Below, piece after piece: positions 1 to 5,899 of a DNA stretch of 5,899 bases (its first letter is position 1; each line of letters starts with the position of its first letter). Both the position numbers and the translations under genes were made by a program. The notes beneath the pieces were generated by a model. That model ran no database searches, was not told the DNA's origin, and saw only the letters and a program-made list of their open reading frames with translations. Source of the stretch: an uncultured Micrococcales bacterium (GTDB lineage Bacteria > Actinomycetota > Actinomycetes > Actinomycetales > Microbacteriaceae); NCBI GenBank assembly GCA_913062665.1, contig CAJXVY010000028.1, positions 1 through 5,899 of the forward strand, given 5' to 3'.

Positions 1-204
1 AGCATTGAGCAAATGGATGAGATTCTCTCTAAGCTGGATGGAGACCTACCATATCCAGGAAAAGAGGCCGAGGGGCCTAGGGGAAGACAGGGTAATGCCA
101 AGAAAAAATGTGTACTCCCCGAAAACTGGCTTGACAGCCGAAAGCTCAGCGAGCCGCACAGCCGAGAGCTTTTGGAGGCAGAGCTTTCAGTCTCAGGAGG
201 TTAG
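1..204 (+). CDS. dusB: tRNA-dihydrouridine synthase (DusB-like), C-terminal end only
   Basis: This is the last 67 codons of a gene that begins before the window; the frame is open from base 1 and ends at TAG 202-204. The translated tail carries PYPG, EGPRGR, VLPENWLDSR and a terminal AELSVSGG. From memory of the family, this matches the C-terminal extension of actinobacterial DusB-type enzymes, which reduce uridine to dihydrouridine in the tRNA D-loop using FMN and NADPH. The TIM-barrel and its catalytic cysteine are outside the window, so the call rests on the tail alone. An overlapping frame starting at base 5 gives no recognisable protein. The stop is followed by a second in-frame TAG (205-207) and then by the dgt start, and the dgt Shine-Dalgarno lies within the last codons here, so the two genes are probably cotranscribed and translationally coupled. 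Confidence 0.75.
   Translation, partial: SIEQMDEILSKLDGDLPYPGKEAEGPRGRQGNAKKKCVLPENWLDSRKLSEPHSRELLEAELSVSGG
195..200 (+). promoter_or_regulatory. Shine-Dalgarno of dgt
   Basis: A perfect AGGAGG lies inside the last Ser-Gly-Gly codons of the upstream dusB-like gene, 7 nt before TTG 208. It supports the non-ATG start of dgt, because no ATG or GTG lies at a suitable distance. Its position means ribosomes finishing dusB pass over or terminate next to the dgt initiation site. Confidence 0.8.
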
Positions 205-207
205 TAG

Positions 208-1449
208 TTGACCAAGGCGGTATACCCAGATTATGTGACTGAAAGATTTGTACCTCAGCCTGCTTCGCGCTCCAATAGGTCTGAGTTTGCCCGAGATCGA
301 GCAAGGATTCTTCACAGTTCAGCTTTGCGAAGACTAAGTGCTAAAACTCAAGTTCTTTCGCCAGAAAGTGGTGATTTTGCCAGAACACGACTGACTCACT
401 CGCTGGAGGTTGCGCAGGTTGGACGGGAACTGGCTGTAATGCTTGGGTTTGATGCAGACCTAGTGGACATGGCTTGCTTGTCACACGACCTAGGTCATCC
501 ACCATTTGGTCACAATGGAGAATCGGCTTTGAACCTTTGGGCTGCGGACATTGGCGGATTTGAGGGTAATGCGCAAACATTTCGAATAGTCACCAAGCTC
601 GAACAAAAGGTGGCTCAAGACGGAGTCTCCAGGGGGTTGAATCTGACAAGAGCTTCTCTTGACGCATTGAGTAAGTATCCGTGGCGATTGAAGGATGCTC
701 CCAAATACATCCCGGGTGGGGTCAAATTCGGGGTTTATGAGGATGACCTAGAGGTATTCAATTGGGCTAGGGAAAAGGCACCTGAGGGAGAAAAGGTAAT
801 CGAGGCGGAAATTATGGATTTCAGCGATGATGTTGCCTACAGCGTTCACGACTTTGAGGATGCAATTGTTGAGGGTTTCATTGATGTTGCCCAGCTGAAT
901 GGCGGGGAAATCGTAGAGGAGTTGATAAATGGGGTACTTGATTGGTCAGATGCTCCCTTAGAGAAATCAAATGTTTACGCCGCTTTTGAACGAATACAGT
1001 CAAACAGCCTCTGGATAAAGACTTTTGAGGGAAGTAGGGAAAATCTTGGTCAACTCAAGAATCTCACGAGTGATTTGATTGGGAGCTTCGTCACCCGCGT
1101 CTATGAAGCAAATGTATCTTTGTCTAAACAAGAAGATCGCTACAAAAAGAACCTAAACGTGCCCTCAGACGTGATGGAGGAAATAGCGGTTTTGAAGGGT
1201 CTTGTTGCAACTTTCCTCATGACAACAGATTCAAGGCGTGGGTTTTATCAAGCCCAACGCGAATTGTTGGTTGAGCTGGCGGATGCAATTTACCAATCTG
1301 GTGAGGGACTGGATCCGGTTACTCGGTTTTACTTTGAAAGCGCAAAATCTTCCGACGAAAAGAAACGGGCTGTTGTTGATGCTGTGGCCAATCTAACTGA
1401 CGCACACGCTCAGCAACTTCATAGAGAGCTAGTAAGACCAGGGAAATAG
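208..1449 (+). CDS. dgt: Deoxyguanosinetriphosphate triphosphohydrolase-like protein
   Basis: This 413-residue cytosolic HD-domain phosphohydrolase is of the Dgt family, which cleaves dNTPs to the deoxynucleoside plus inorganic tripolyphosphate and so helps set the dNTP pool. The N-terminus has the family block HSSALRRLSAKTQVLSP (residues 36-52). The metal-binding HD signature is complete: H64 in RLTHSLEVAQ, H93-D94 in CLSHDLGHPPFGHNGE, and the acidic D207-D208 in EIMDFSDDVAYSVHD. The length is normal for actinobacterial Dgt-like proteins, and no break or missing catalytic residue is seen. The start is TTG, chosen because AGGAGG lies 7 nt upstream. The gene sits 3 nt after the dusB-like gene and 3 nt before dnaG, a pairing that fits dNTP control next to replication priming. 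Nucleotide preference (dGTP only, or any dNTP with activation) cannot be read from the sequence. Confidence 0.95.
   Translation: MTKAVYPDYVTERFVPQPASRSNRSEFARDRARILHSSALRRLSAKTQVLSPESGDFARTRLTHSLEVAQVGRELAVMLGFDADLVDMACLSHDLGHPPFGHNGESALNLWAADIGGFEGNAQTFRIVTKLEQKVAQDGVSRGLNLTRASLDALSKYPWRLKDAPKYIPGGVKFGVYEDDLEVFNWAREKAPEGEKVIEAEIMDFSDDVAYSVHDFEDAIVEGFIDVAQLNGGEIVEELINGVLDWSDAPLEKSNVYAAFERIQSNSLWIKTFEGSRENLGQLKNLTSDLIGSFVTRVYEANVSLSKQEDRYKKNLNVPSDVMEEIAVLKGLVATFLMTTDSRRGFYQAQRELLVELADAIYQSGEGLDPVTRFYFESAKSSDEKKRAVVDAVANLTDAHAQQLHRELVRPGK
1440..1444 (+). promoter_or_regulatory. Likely Shine-Dalgarno of dnaG
   Basis: AGGGA lies 8 nt before ATG 1453, within the last codons of dgt. It is weaker than the dgt site, but its position is right and the 3-nt gap between the genes favours translational coupling. 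Confidence 0.5.
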
Positions 1450-1452
1450 CAA

Positions 1453-3273
1453 ATGAGTGGAAAAATAAGGCAATCCGACATTGAAAACCTCAAGGCTCAG
1501 GCAAACATTGCGGATGTCATAAGCGATTATGTTTCCCTCAAACCCGCCAGTGTCGGCTCCCTAAAGGGCTTATGCCCGTTTCATGATGAGAAAACCCCAT
1601 CGTTTAATGTCAGAAATGGTCAGGGGTATTACCACTGCTTCGGTTGTGGTGCAGGAGGGGATGTTTATAAGTTTCTCCAAGAAATAGAGTCACTATCGTT
1701 TTCTGAAGCTGTGGAGAGGGTGGCTTCAAAAGTTGGCTACACACTGCATTACGATGACGTCGACACTGGTGAGGTTCAGGCAAGATCACGGACTTTTGAA
1801 GCAAATCAGCTAGCCGCATCTTTTTTTGTTGAAAAGCTATCGGGACCAGAAGCAAAAATGGCCAGAGAAACCTTGATTTCGAGGGGTTTTGATACTGATG
1901 CAATGAATCAATTTGGTGTCGGGTATGCCCCCAAGGGCTGGTCCAATCTGACCGAATTTCTCAAGACAAAGGGGTTTACTGAGGAAGAGATTGTCGTTGC
2001 AGGGCTTGCCTCTAGGGGTGAAAGAGGAATTTATGATCGGTTTCGAGGGAGACTGATTTGGCCCATTCGTGATGCAAATAATCAGGTGCTGGGATTTGGG
2101 GCGAGGCATCTCTACGAGGATGACCAAGGGCCGAAGTATCTAAATACCTCGGAGACGCCGGTTTATCACAAATCAAGGGTTCTCTACGGTTTGGATTTGG
2201 CCAAGAAGTCAATTGCCAAGAAGAGACAGGTCGTGGTTGTTGAGGGCTACACAGATGTCATGGCATGTCACCTTGCGGGTGTTGACACCGCAGTAGCCAC
2301 ATGCGGAACAGCATTTGGGGAAGAGCACATAAAGATTCTGAATCGTCTTCTGATAGGCGCAGCAGAATCACCAGCGGAGGTTATTTTTACCTTTGACCCC
2401 GATGCAGCTGGGACTAAAGCGGCTCTAAAAGTGTATGGAGACAGTCAGAAATTTAATGCCCTCACTTACGTTGCCACCGGTCCCGAAGGTCTTGACCCTT
2501 CCGATCTTCGGCAACAGCGGGGTGATGAAGCAGTTGTTGAGATGCTTCAGAGAAAGATTCCGCTGTTTGAGTTTGTTATCCGTCATCGAATCGAGCAATT
2601 TGACTTAGTTCAGTTGGAGAGTCGAATTGCAGCCGCCAGAGCTGCAGCACCAGTAGTGAGTGAAATATCCGATCCTGCACTAAAGATGGGCTACATTCGA
2701 AAGCTTGCAGATTGGGTTTCACTGGAAGTCTCAGACATTGAACCGATGGTCAATCAGCAGTCCAAGACAAGCAAGAAAGAATCAGTTCGCTCGATGAGTA
2801 TCGATCAGCCTCAACTAAAAGAGACTGAAGAAATTGACAGAATGGAGCGCGCCATTTTGGAGGTATTGGTGCAGGTCCCAGATTCATACTCCGCTGATCA
2901 GCTTTCAAGGATTGCCTCCGCTGGATTCGGCTCAGCCCCGCTGCAGCAAATCGCAATTGTCCTGACTGATTTGGTTGATAAAAAACATGAACCAAATTGG
3001 CTCAACCAAATTGGCAATGCTGTAAGGGAACAGGACCAGCAACTTTTCAGACAACTTGCCGTGGCTTCATTGCCCGCCAAAGACGATGCCGCGTTGAAAA
3101 AGTACGCTGAGGGTGTCATTAGAAGGGCAATGATGAACGCTCTCGATAGAGAGAAAAGTGATTTGCTGATGGCACTTCGAAGGTTTGATCCAGAGAAACA
3201 GCAACGTGAAATGGAATTAATTCAAAAGCATTTGCAAGATCTGGAGCAAGAGAGAAGACAACTGCAGACTTAG
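1453..3273 (+). CDS. dnaG: DNA primase DnaG
   Basis: This 606-residue bacterial primase makes the short RNA primers for lagging-strand synthesis at the replication fork. The domains are in standard order. The CHC2 zinc finger spans about residues 41-65 with ligands C41, H44, C62 and C65 (CPFH and CFGC). The RNA-polymerase basic subdomain has KYLNTSETPVYHKS (228-241) and LYGL. The TOPRIM catalytic core has E264 in VVVEGYTDVM, D315-P316-D317 in FDPD, and GLDPSD (346-351). The region after about residue 430 is a linker followed by a helical C-terminal helicase-binding domain that ends in a charged, probably helical tail (about 566-606). All metal-binding residues of the core are present and the length is typical of the family. 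The ATG start follows the dgt stop by 3 nt, so expression is probably from the dusB-dgt-dnaG transcript. A 14-nt-spaced direct repeat lies inside the 3' part and is listed separately. Confidence 0.98.
   Translation: MSGKIRQSDIENLKAQANIADVISDYVSLKPASVGSLKGLCPFHDEKTPSFNVRNGQGYYHCFGCGAGGDVYKFLQEIESLSFSEAVERVASKVGYTLHYDDVDTGEVQARSRTFEANQLAASFFVEKLSGPEAKMARETLISRGFDTDAMNQFGVGYAPKGWSNLTEFLKTKGFTEEEIVVAGLASRGERGIYDRFRGRLIWPIRDANNQVLGFGARHLYEDDQGPKYLNTSETPVYHKSRVLYGLDLAKKSIAKKRQVVVVEGYTDVMACHLAGVDTAVATCGTAFGEEHIKILNRLLIGAAESPAEVIFTFDPDAAGTKAALKVYGDSQKFNALTYVATGPEGLDPSDLRQQRGDEAVVEMLQRKIPLFEFVIRHRIEQFDLVQLESRIAAARAAAPVVSEISDPALKMGYIRKLADWVSLEVSDIEPMVNQQSKTSKKESVRSMSIDQPQLKETEEIDRMERAILEVLVQVPDSYSADQLSRIASAGFGSAPLQQIAIVLTDLVDKKHEPNWLNQIGNAVREQDQQLFRQLAVASLPAKDDAALKKYAEGVIRRAMMNALDREKSDLLMALRRFDPEKQQREMELIQKHLQDLEQERRQLQT
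2990..3015 (+). repeat. Short direct repeat inside dnaG
   Basis: Two exact copies of AACCAAATTGGC lie at 2990-3001 and 3004-3015, separated by TC. Each contains a near-palindromic CCAA-A-TTGG core. The 14-nt period is not a multiple of three, so the copies are read in different frames (giving the EPNWLNQIG stretch). The resemblance is therefore at DNA level and not a protein repeat. It may be chance, a small slippage duplication, or an intragenic binding site. Confidence 0.6.
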
Positions 3274-3280
3274 TTCGCTT

Positions 3281-3296
3281 GATTATCTGGTAATGT
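3281..3296 (+). promoter_or_regulatory. Possible -10 region for tRNA-Asn
   Basis: The 36-nt spacer between dnaG and the tRNA is AT-rich and holds two -10-like hexamers, GATTAT (3281-3286) and TAATGT (3291-3296). From TAATGT a transcript would begin around 3303, giving the short leader expected of a tRNA gene. No convincing -35 hexamer sits about 17 nt upstream of either, so readthrough from dnaG is an alternative. Confidence 0.3.
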
Positions 3297-3309
3297 TTTC
3301 GTGCACCAT

Positions 3310-3382
<73 letters not shown>

Positions 3383-3386
3383 CAAA

Positions 3387-3391
3387 AGGAG
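3387..3391 (+). promoter_or_regulatory. Shine-Dalgarno of azlC in the tRNA 3' trailer
   Basis: AGGAG begins 4 nt after the last base of the tRNA body and ends 4 nt before ATG 3396. It rules out the in-frame TTG 3393 (1 nt away) and GTG 3411 (19 nt away) as better starts, although the spacing to ATG is a little short. Confidence 0.65.
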
Positions 3392-3395
3392 CTTG

Positions 3396-4052
3396 ATGAA
3401 TCGAATTCCAGTGGTGGCGGTGTCAATCGGCATGGCCACTGGTATTTACGCAATTTCATTTGGCGCTCTAGGGGTCACAGCTGGCCTGACGATTCTCGAA
3501 ACAATGCTGCTAAGCCTTGTAATGTTCAGTGGCGCAAGTCAGTTCGCGTTTGTCGGTGTTGTTGCCACCGGAGGCATGGCTGCCATCCCTACCGCAATCG
3601 CCTCAGCTTGGTTACTTGGTGTCAGAAATGGTTTTTATGCCCTGCGCATGGCTCCAGTGCTGGGCATGCCTGGGATTGCAAAAATGCTGTCTGCCCAGTT
3701 GACAATAGACGAGTCCACCGCTGTCGCAACAGCACAATCGAATCCTGCTGATGAGCGGCGGGGCTTTTGGTGGACTGGAGCAAGCGTATTTTTCTTCTGG
3801 AATTTGATGACTCTTGCCGGGGCGCTTCTTGGCGACCAAATCGGTGATCCAGCAAATTTTGGGTTGGATAGCGCAGCTGCAGCTGCCTTTCTGGGTCTTG
3901 TGTGGGCGCGCTTGAATTCAAATCTCTATCGATTTATTGGTCTGGCAGCTCTCATTGTTGCCATTGCGGCGAGTCCATTTGTTTCAGCCGGTATTCCGGT
4001 GCTTCTCGCTGCTTTGGTTGCAGCGATTATTCAGTATTGGGGGAGTCGATGA
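3396..4052 (+). CDS. azlC: AzlC-family branched-chain amino acid export permease, large subunit
   Basis: This 218-residue integral membrane protein belongs to the AzlC family (YgaZ in E. coli). Family members pair with a small AzlD/YgaH protein to export leucine, isoleucine, valine or related compounds. Recognisable family blocks include FSGASQFAFVG (44-54), the LLGVRNGFYALRMAPVL region (about 73-89), LTIDESTAVA shortly after residue 95, and FWWTGASVFFFWNLMTLAGA in the middle. Several hydrophobic helices follow, rich in Ala, Leu and Ile. The length is slightly below the usual value of around 230. The start is ATG 3396; the adjacent in-frame TTG 3393 would add one residue but is too close to the AGGAG. 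The gene overlaps azlD by ATGA, the normal arrangement for this pair. It lies 13 nt downstream of the tRNA, so it may depend on the tRNA transcript. The actual substrate is not determined by the sequence. Confidence 0.93.
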   Translation: MNRIPVVAVSIGMATGIYAISFGALGVTAGLTILETMLLSLVMFSGASQFAFVGVVATGGMAAIPTAIASAWLLGVRNGFYALRMAPVLGMPGIAKMLSAQLTIDESTAVATAQSNPADERRGFWWTGASVFFFWNLMTLAGALLGDQIGDPANFGLDSAAAAAFLGLVWARLNSNLYRFIGLAALIVAIAASPFVSAGIPVLLAALVAAIIQYWGSR

Positions 4053-4348
4053 CTATTGCTGTAATAGCGGCCTCCTTGGCAGTGTTTAGCTGGAAATTCT
4101 TGGGATACCTTGTTCCAGAGAAGTACGTTTCTAATCCAAGGTTCAAACAAACCGCCGACGCGATAACGGTTGGTCTACTCTCAGCACTGGTCGGTATTCA
4201 AGGCTTCACCACAGATGGAGAACTTACTTTTGATAGTCGTATCCCAGCGCTACTTCTCGCTGCCTTGCTTCTTTACCTACGGATGCCGTTTATTGTCGTC
4301 ATTGCCAGCGCTGCGGCGCTTTCAGCCATCATCAGAATGCTGATTTAG
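4049..4348 (+). CDS. azlD: AzlD-family branched-chain amino acid transport protein, small subunit
   Basis: This 99-residue membrane protein has roughly three to four hydrophobic segments (about residues 1-20, 40-55, 64-78 and 80-98), the size and layout of AzlD/YgaH, the obligate partner of AzlC-type exporters. The C-terminal RMPFIVVIASAAALSAIIR matches the family's closing helix. The start is ATG 4049, whose last two bases form part of the azlC TGA stop (ATGA overlap). GGGGGAG at 4039-4045 is the likely ribosome site, although the overlap itself suggests reinitiation after azlC. The frame stays open upstream to 3902, but that part is the azlC coding sequence in another frame and gives no AzlD-like protein. 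The stop TAG (4346-4348) overlaps the stop of the convergent def gene. Confidence 0.92.
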   Translation: MTIAVIAASLAVFSWKFLGYLVPEKYVSNPRFKQTADAITVGLLSALVGIQGFTTDGELTFDSRIPALLLAALLLYLRMPFIVVIASAAALSAIIRMLI

Positions 4349-4902
4349 GGCTCTTTATAATCAACTCCCGGTAGCCATGAGCTGTTGATTTCCCAACCCT
4401 GCTCTTGGATTTCGTTTTGAGCTAGCTCTGAATACTTCGAAGAAAGCCTTTCAAAGTAGAGAATGCCCTGTAGGTGGTCAAACTCGTGCTGAAATATTCT
4501 CGCCAGCCAACCCTTGGCGATTTCTGTGTATTTATTCCCCTGGAGGTCGTATGCGGTGAGGCGCGCCATAGGTGCACGATCAAGAGGATATCTCAATCCG
4601 GGAACGCTGAGGCATCCCTCGATATGCTCCTCTGGATCAAACTTCTGTTTACCGAAAAGCTCAAGCTCCGGATTAACGGCAACGCCCCGGTGTTGGAGGT
4701 CATCATCATCTGTCCAGTCATATACGAATACCGCTTTATTCACTCCAATTTGAGGCGCAGCTAGCCCAACACCCGGGGCTTTTTCCATGGTCTCAAACAT
4801 GTCCTCAACCAAAAGCTTGAGATCATCATCGAAGCTGACAATGGCTTCAGCTTTGTTGTGCAGCACCTCGGTACCGGTTATCTGAATTGGTCGGATGGGC
4901 AT
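4345..4902 (-). CDS. def: Peptide deformylase
   Basis: This 185-residue cytosolic metalloenzyme removes the N-formyl group from nascent proteins. All three family motifs are intact: GVGLAAPQIG (44-53), EGCLS (95-99) and HEFDH (139-143). They supply the metal ligands C97, H139 and H143 and the catalytic E140. The N-terminus (MPIRPIQITGTEVLH) aligns with the usual start of actinobacterial deformylases, which supports ATG at 4902. The C-terminal extension after the HEFDH helix (about residues 150-185) is acidic and of the length seen in actinobacterial members. No purine-rich Shine-Dalgarno is visible in the 20 nt upstream, and a -10-like hexamer sits 6 nt before the start codon, so translation may be leaderless. 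The TAA stop overlaps the azlD stop on the other strand. Confidence 0.98.
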   Translation of the reverse strand: MPIRPIQITGTEVLHNKAEAIVSFDDDLKLLVEDMFETMEKAPGVGLAAPQIGVNKAVFVYDWTDDDDLQHRGVAVNPELELFGKQKFDPEEHIEGCLSVPGLRYPLDRAPMARLTAYDLQGNKYTEIAKGWLARIFQHEFDHLQGILYFERLSSKYSELAQNEIQEQGWEINSSWLPGVDYKEP

Positions 4903-4963
4903 AAGACAATGCTATTGGGTGATTTTGAGCATTCAGTAAGTAGGCTTAAGAAGTTCAGAAACT
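4903..4963. other. Divergent spacer between def and the DMT gene
   Basis: This AT-leaning spacer must hold promoters for both flanking genes, since they diverge. For the + strand gene the best -10-like hexamer is TAGGCT (4941-4946), which would put the transcript start near 4953 with a leader of about 20 nt. The nearest -35-like hexamer, TTGGGT (4915-4920), is 20 nt away, which is longer than usual. No clear operator palindrome is seen apart from the 6-nt CTTAAG at 4945-4950. Confidence 0.4.
4909..4914 (-). promoter_or_regulatory. Possible -10 element giving a leaderless def mRNA
   Basis: Read on the minus strand, TAGCAT (three of six matches to TATAAT, including the key TA and final T) lies with 6 nt between it and the A of the def ATG. 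Transcription would then begin at or next to the start codon. No good -35 is seen at 16-19 nt spacing. Leaderless genes are common in actinobacteria, and the absence of a Shine-Dalgarno agrees with this. Confidence 0.35.
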
Positions 4964-4968
4964 AGGAG
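4964..4968 (+). promoter_or_regulatory. Shine-Dalgarno that sets the DMT-protein start
   Basis: AGGAG ends on the first base of the in-frame GTG at 4968, so a ribosome bound here cannot use that GTG. The next in-frame start, TTG 4974, is 5 nt downstream, a standard distance. Confidence 0.7.
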
Positions 4969-4973
4969 TGAGC

Positions 4974-5855
4974 TTGCTTCCTGCAGAGGTGCTTCGTGCC
5001 ATCGCCATAATGCTGGCACTTTTGGCAGCTGTTGGCTTGGCTCTCGGCGCACAGTTTCAAAACGACAGTGTCCATCAGCGCGTAAATGGAACTGGAATAA
5101 GTCGCTTGGGTATAAAGCAGGTGCTGGGATTACTGAAACGCCCTAGATGGCTGGTAGGGACTAGCTTTTTGATGCTCGGAGTAATTCTGCAACTTGCAGC
5201 GCTCACGCTTGCACCGCTAATTGTTGTGCAACCTATTGGTGCGGTGGCCTTAGTCATTACAAGTCTGCTAAACGCTCGAATCTACGGAGTCAGGCTTGGC
5301 CCCAGAACTTTTTTTGCTATTGCCCTTACGCTTGCAGGAATTTCCAGTTTCGTGGTTTCTGCCGCAGGAGTTGCAACCGAAGTTGAAATGAGTGACGAGA
5401 AGCTTTTGCAAGTCCTTGGCGTTTTGGCGCTGATGCTGATTCTCTTCGGGTTCCTGATGGCAACCATGGGGGATACCGCCAAGGCTCTTAATTACGTATT
5501 CGGAGCAGGAGTTTTATACGGCTTCGTTGCAACCTTGGCGAAGGTAATCATTCAGAGGTTAATCCAGGGAGACTTTGACACACTCACCCTCTCGGCCGCT
5601 ATCGCACTCGTCCTAGCCGCACTCCTCGGGGGCTGGTTTGTACAAAATGCCTATGCGACTGGGCCTCCCGATTTGGTTATTGCGGGCCTGACCGTGATTG
5701 ACCCAATGGTGGCGGTGGGAGTCGGAATTGTGATTCTGGGGGAGGCCGCTAACGCCAGTATGGACACCATCATCACCTTCATAATTAGCGGTTTAGTTGC
5801 GGTGCTCGGGGTTTATCTTCTTGAAAAAGTACATCCGCAGACTAATGAGAATTAG
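4974..5855 (+). CDS. DMT-superfamily (EamA/NIPA-like) membrane protein, substrate unknown
   Basis: This 293-residue protein has about nine hydrophobic helices, roughly at residues 8-28, 60-80, 82-102, 109-129, 142-162, 171-190, 203-225, 232-255 and 262-285. The pattern of short helices with few polar loops, the VVQPIGAVALVITSLLNA segment ending helix 3, and the similar TVIDPMVAVGVGIVILGE segment near the C-terminus suggest the two-repeat fold of drug/metabolite transporters, with some likeness to NIPA-type magnesium transporters. The substrate cannot be inferred. The start is TTG 4974 because AGGAG lies 5 nt upstream; GTG 4968, which overlaps that AGGAG, would add two residues. There is no cleavable signal peptide; the first helix begins almost at once. 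The gene diverges from def and is followed 11 nt later by another + strand frame that may belong to the same operon. Confidence 0.78.
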   Translation: MLPAEVLRAIAIMLALLAAVGLALGAQFQNDSVHQRVNGTGISRLGIKQVLGLLKRPRWLVGTSFLMLGVILQLAALTLAPLIVVQPIGAVALVITSLLNARIYGVRLGPRTFFAIALTLAGISSFVVSAAGVATEVEMSDEKLLQVLGVLALMLILFGFLMATMGDTAKALNYVFGAGVLYGFVATLAKVIIQRLIQGDFDTLTLSAAIALVLAALLGGWFVQNAYATGPPDLVIAGLTVIDPMVAVGVGIVILGEAANASMDTIITFIISGLVAVLGVYLLEKVHPQTNEN

Positions 5856-5866
5856 ACTGACTGCAA

Positions 5867-5899
5867 ATGGAGAACAAACTTAGAGTTCTGCTTGCCTGC
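5867..5899 (+). CDS. Start of an unidentified gene, cut by the window end
   Basis: An ATG 11 nt after the DMT stop opens a frame that stays open for the 11 codons left (MENKLRVLLAC). A stop (TGA 5858-5860) lies just upstream in the same frame, so ATG 5867 is the only ATG, GTG or TTG start available. The basic-then-hydrophobic RVLLAC pattern resembles the first beta strand of a Rossmann-like fold, as in GT-B glycosyltransferases, but so few residues do not support a function. No clear Shine-Dalgarno precedes it, so coupling to the DMT gene is possible. Confidence 0.4.
   Translation, partial: MENKLRVLLAC

Noticed and set aside
136..171. Imperfect repeat AGCCGAAAGCTC / AGCCGAGAGCTT in the dusB tail
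   Set aside because: The 24-nt offset is in frame and reflects similar SRKL and SREL peptides; nothing more is needed to explain it.
341..580. Minus-strand open frame opposite dgt
   Set aside because: It lies wholly within the intact, well-recognised dgt gene, has no ribosome site or family likeness, and is a shadow of its codon pattern. The same holds for the minus-strand frames inside dnaG, azlC and the DMT gene.
3902..4048. Longer N-terminus for azlD
   Set aside because: The extension is azlC sequence in another frame and is not AzlD-like; ATG 4049 in the ATGA overlap gives a normal-length protein.
4359..4390. Inverted repeat AATCAAC/GTTGATT just past the azlD stop, considered as a terminator
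   Set aside because: It has only seven mostly A-T pairs around an 18-nt loop, followed by just a short T run, and it lies in def coding sequence. It is too weak to call a terminator.
4474..4764. Plus-strand open frames opposite def
   Set aside because: They are antisense to a complete deformylase with all catalytic motifs, and their translations show no recognisable domain.

Overview
The window looks like chromosomal housekeeping DNA from an actinobacterium, most likely a small-genome, moderate-GC aquatic member of the Microbacteriaceae. The base composition is near 50% GC by eye. The family-level guess rests on the actinobacterial style of the DusB tail, Dgt and DnaG, and on the dusB-dgt-dnaG gene order; it is inferred from memory of these families, not from a search.

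Layout. Bases 1-204 are the 3' end of a tRNA-dihydrouridine synthase gene (dusB-like). It is followed after 3 nt by dgt (dNTP triphosphohydrolase, TTG start) and then after 3 nt by dnaG (primase). These three genes are on the + strand, nearly abutting, and probably form one operon linking tRNA modification, dNTP pool control and replication priming. A tRNA-Asn(GUU) gene at 3310-3382 follows dnaG. Only 13 nt after it begins azlC, which overlaps azlD by ATGA; together they encode a two-component branched-chain amino acid exporter. The def gene (peptide deformylase) lies on the opposite strand and its stop codon overlaps the azlD stop codon by 4 nt. A 71-nt divergent spacer separates def from a + strand gene for a roughly nine-helix DMT-superfamily membrane protein. 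A new + strand reading frame begins at 5867 and runs off the window.

The genes are ordinary core and transport functions. I see no mobile element, CRISPR array, toxin-antitoxin pair or defence system, and no sign of recent transfer. The points worth a second look are architectural: the azlC ribosome-binding site sits directly in the 3' trailer of the tRNA, azlD and def converge with overlapping stops and no room for a terminator between them, def appears to be leaderless, and the DMT start codon has to be reassigned because of where its Shine-Dalgarno lies. No stretch longer than 300 bases lacks a gene.
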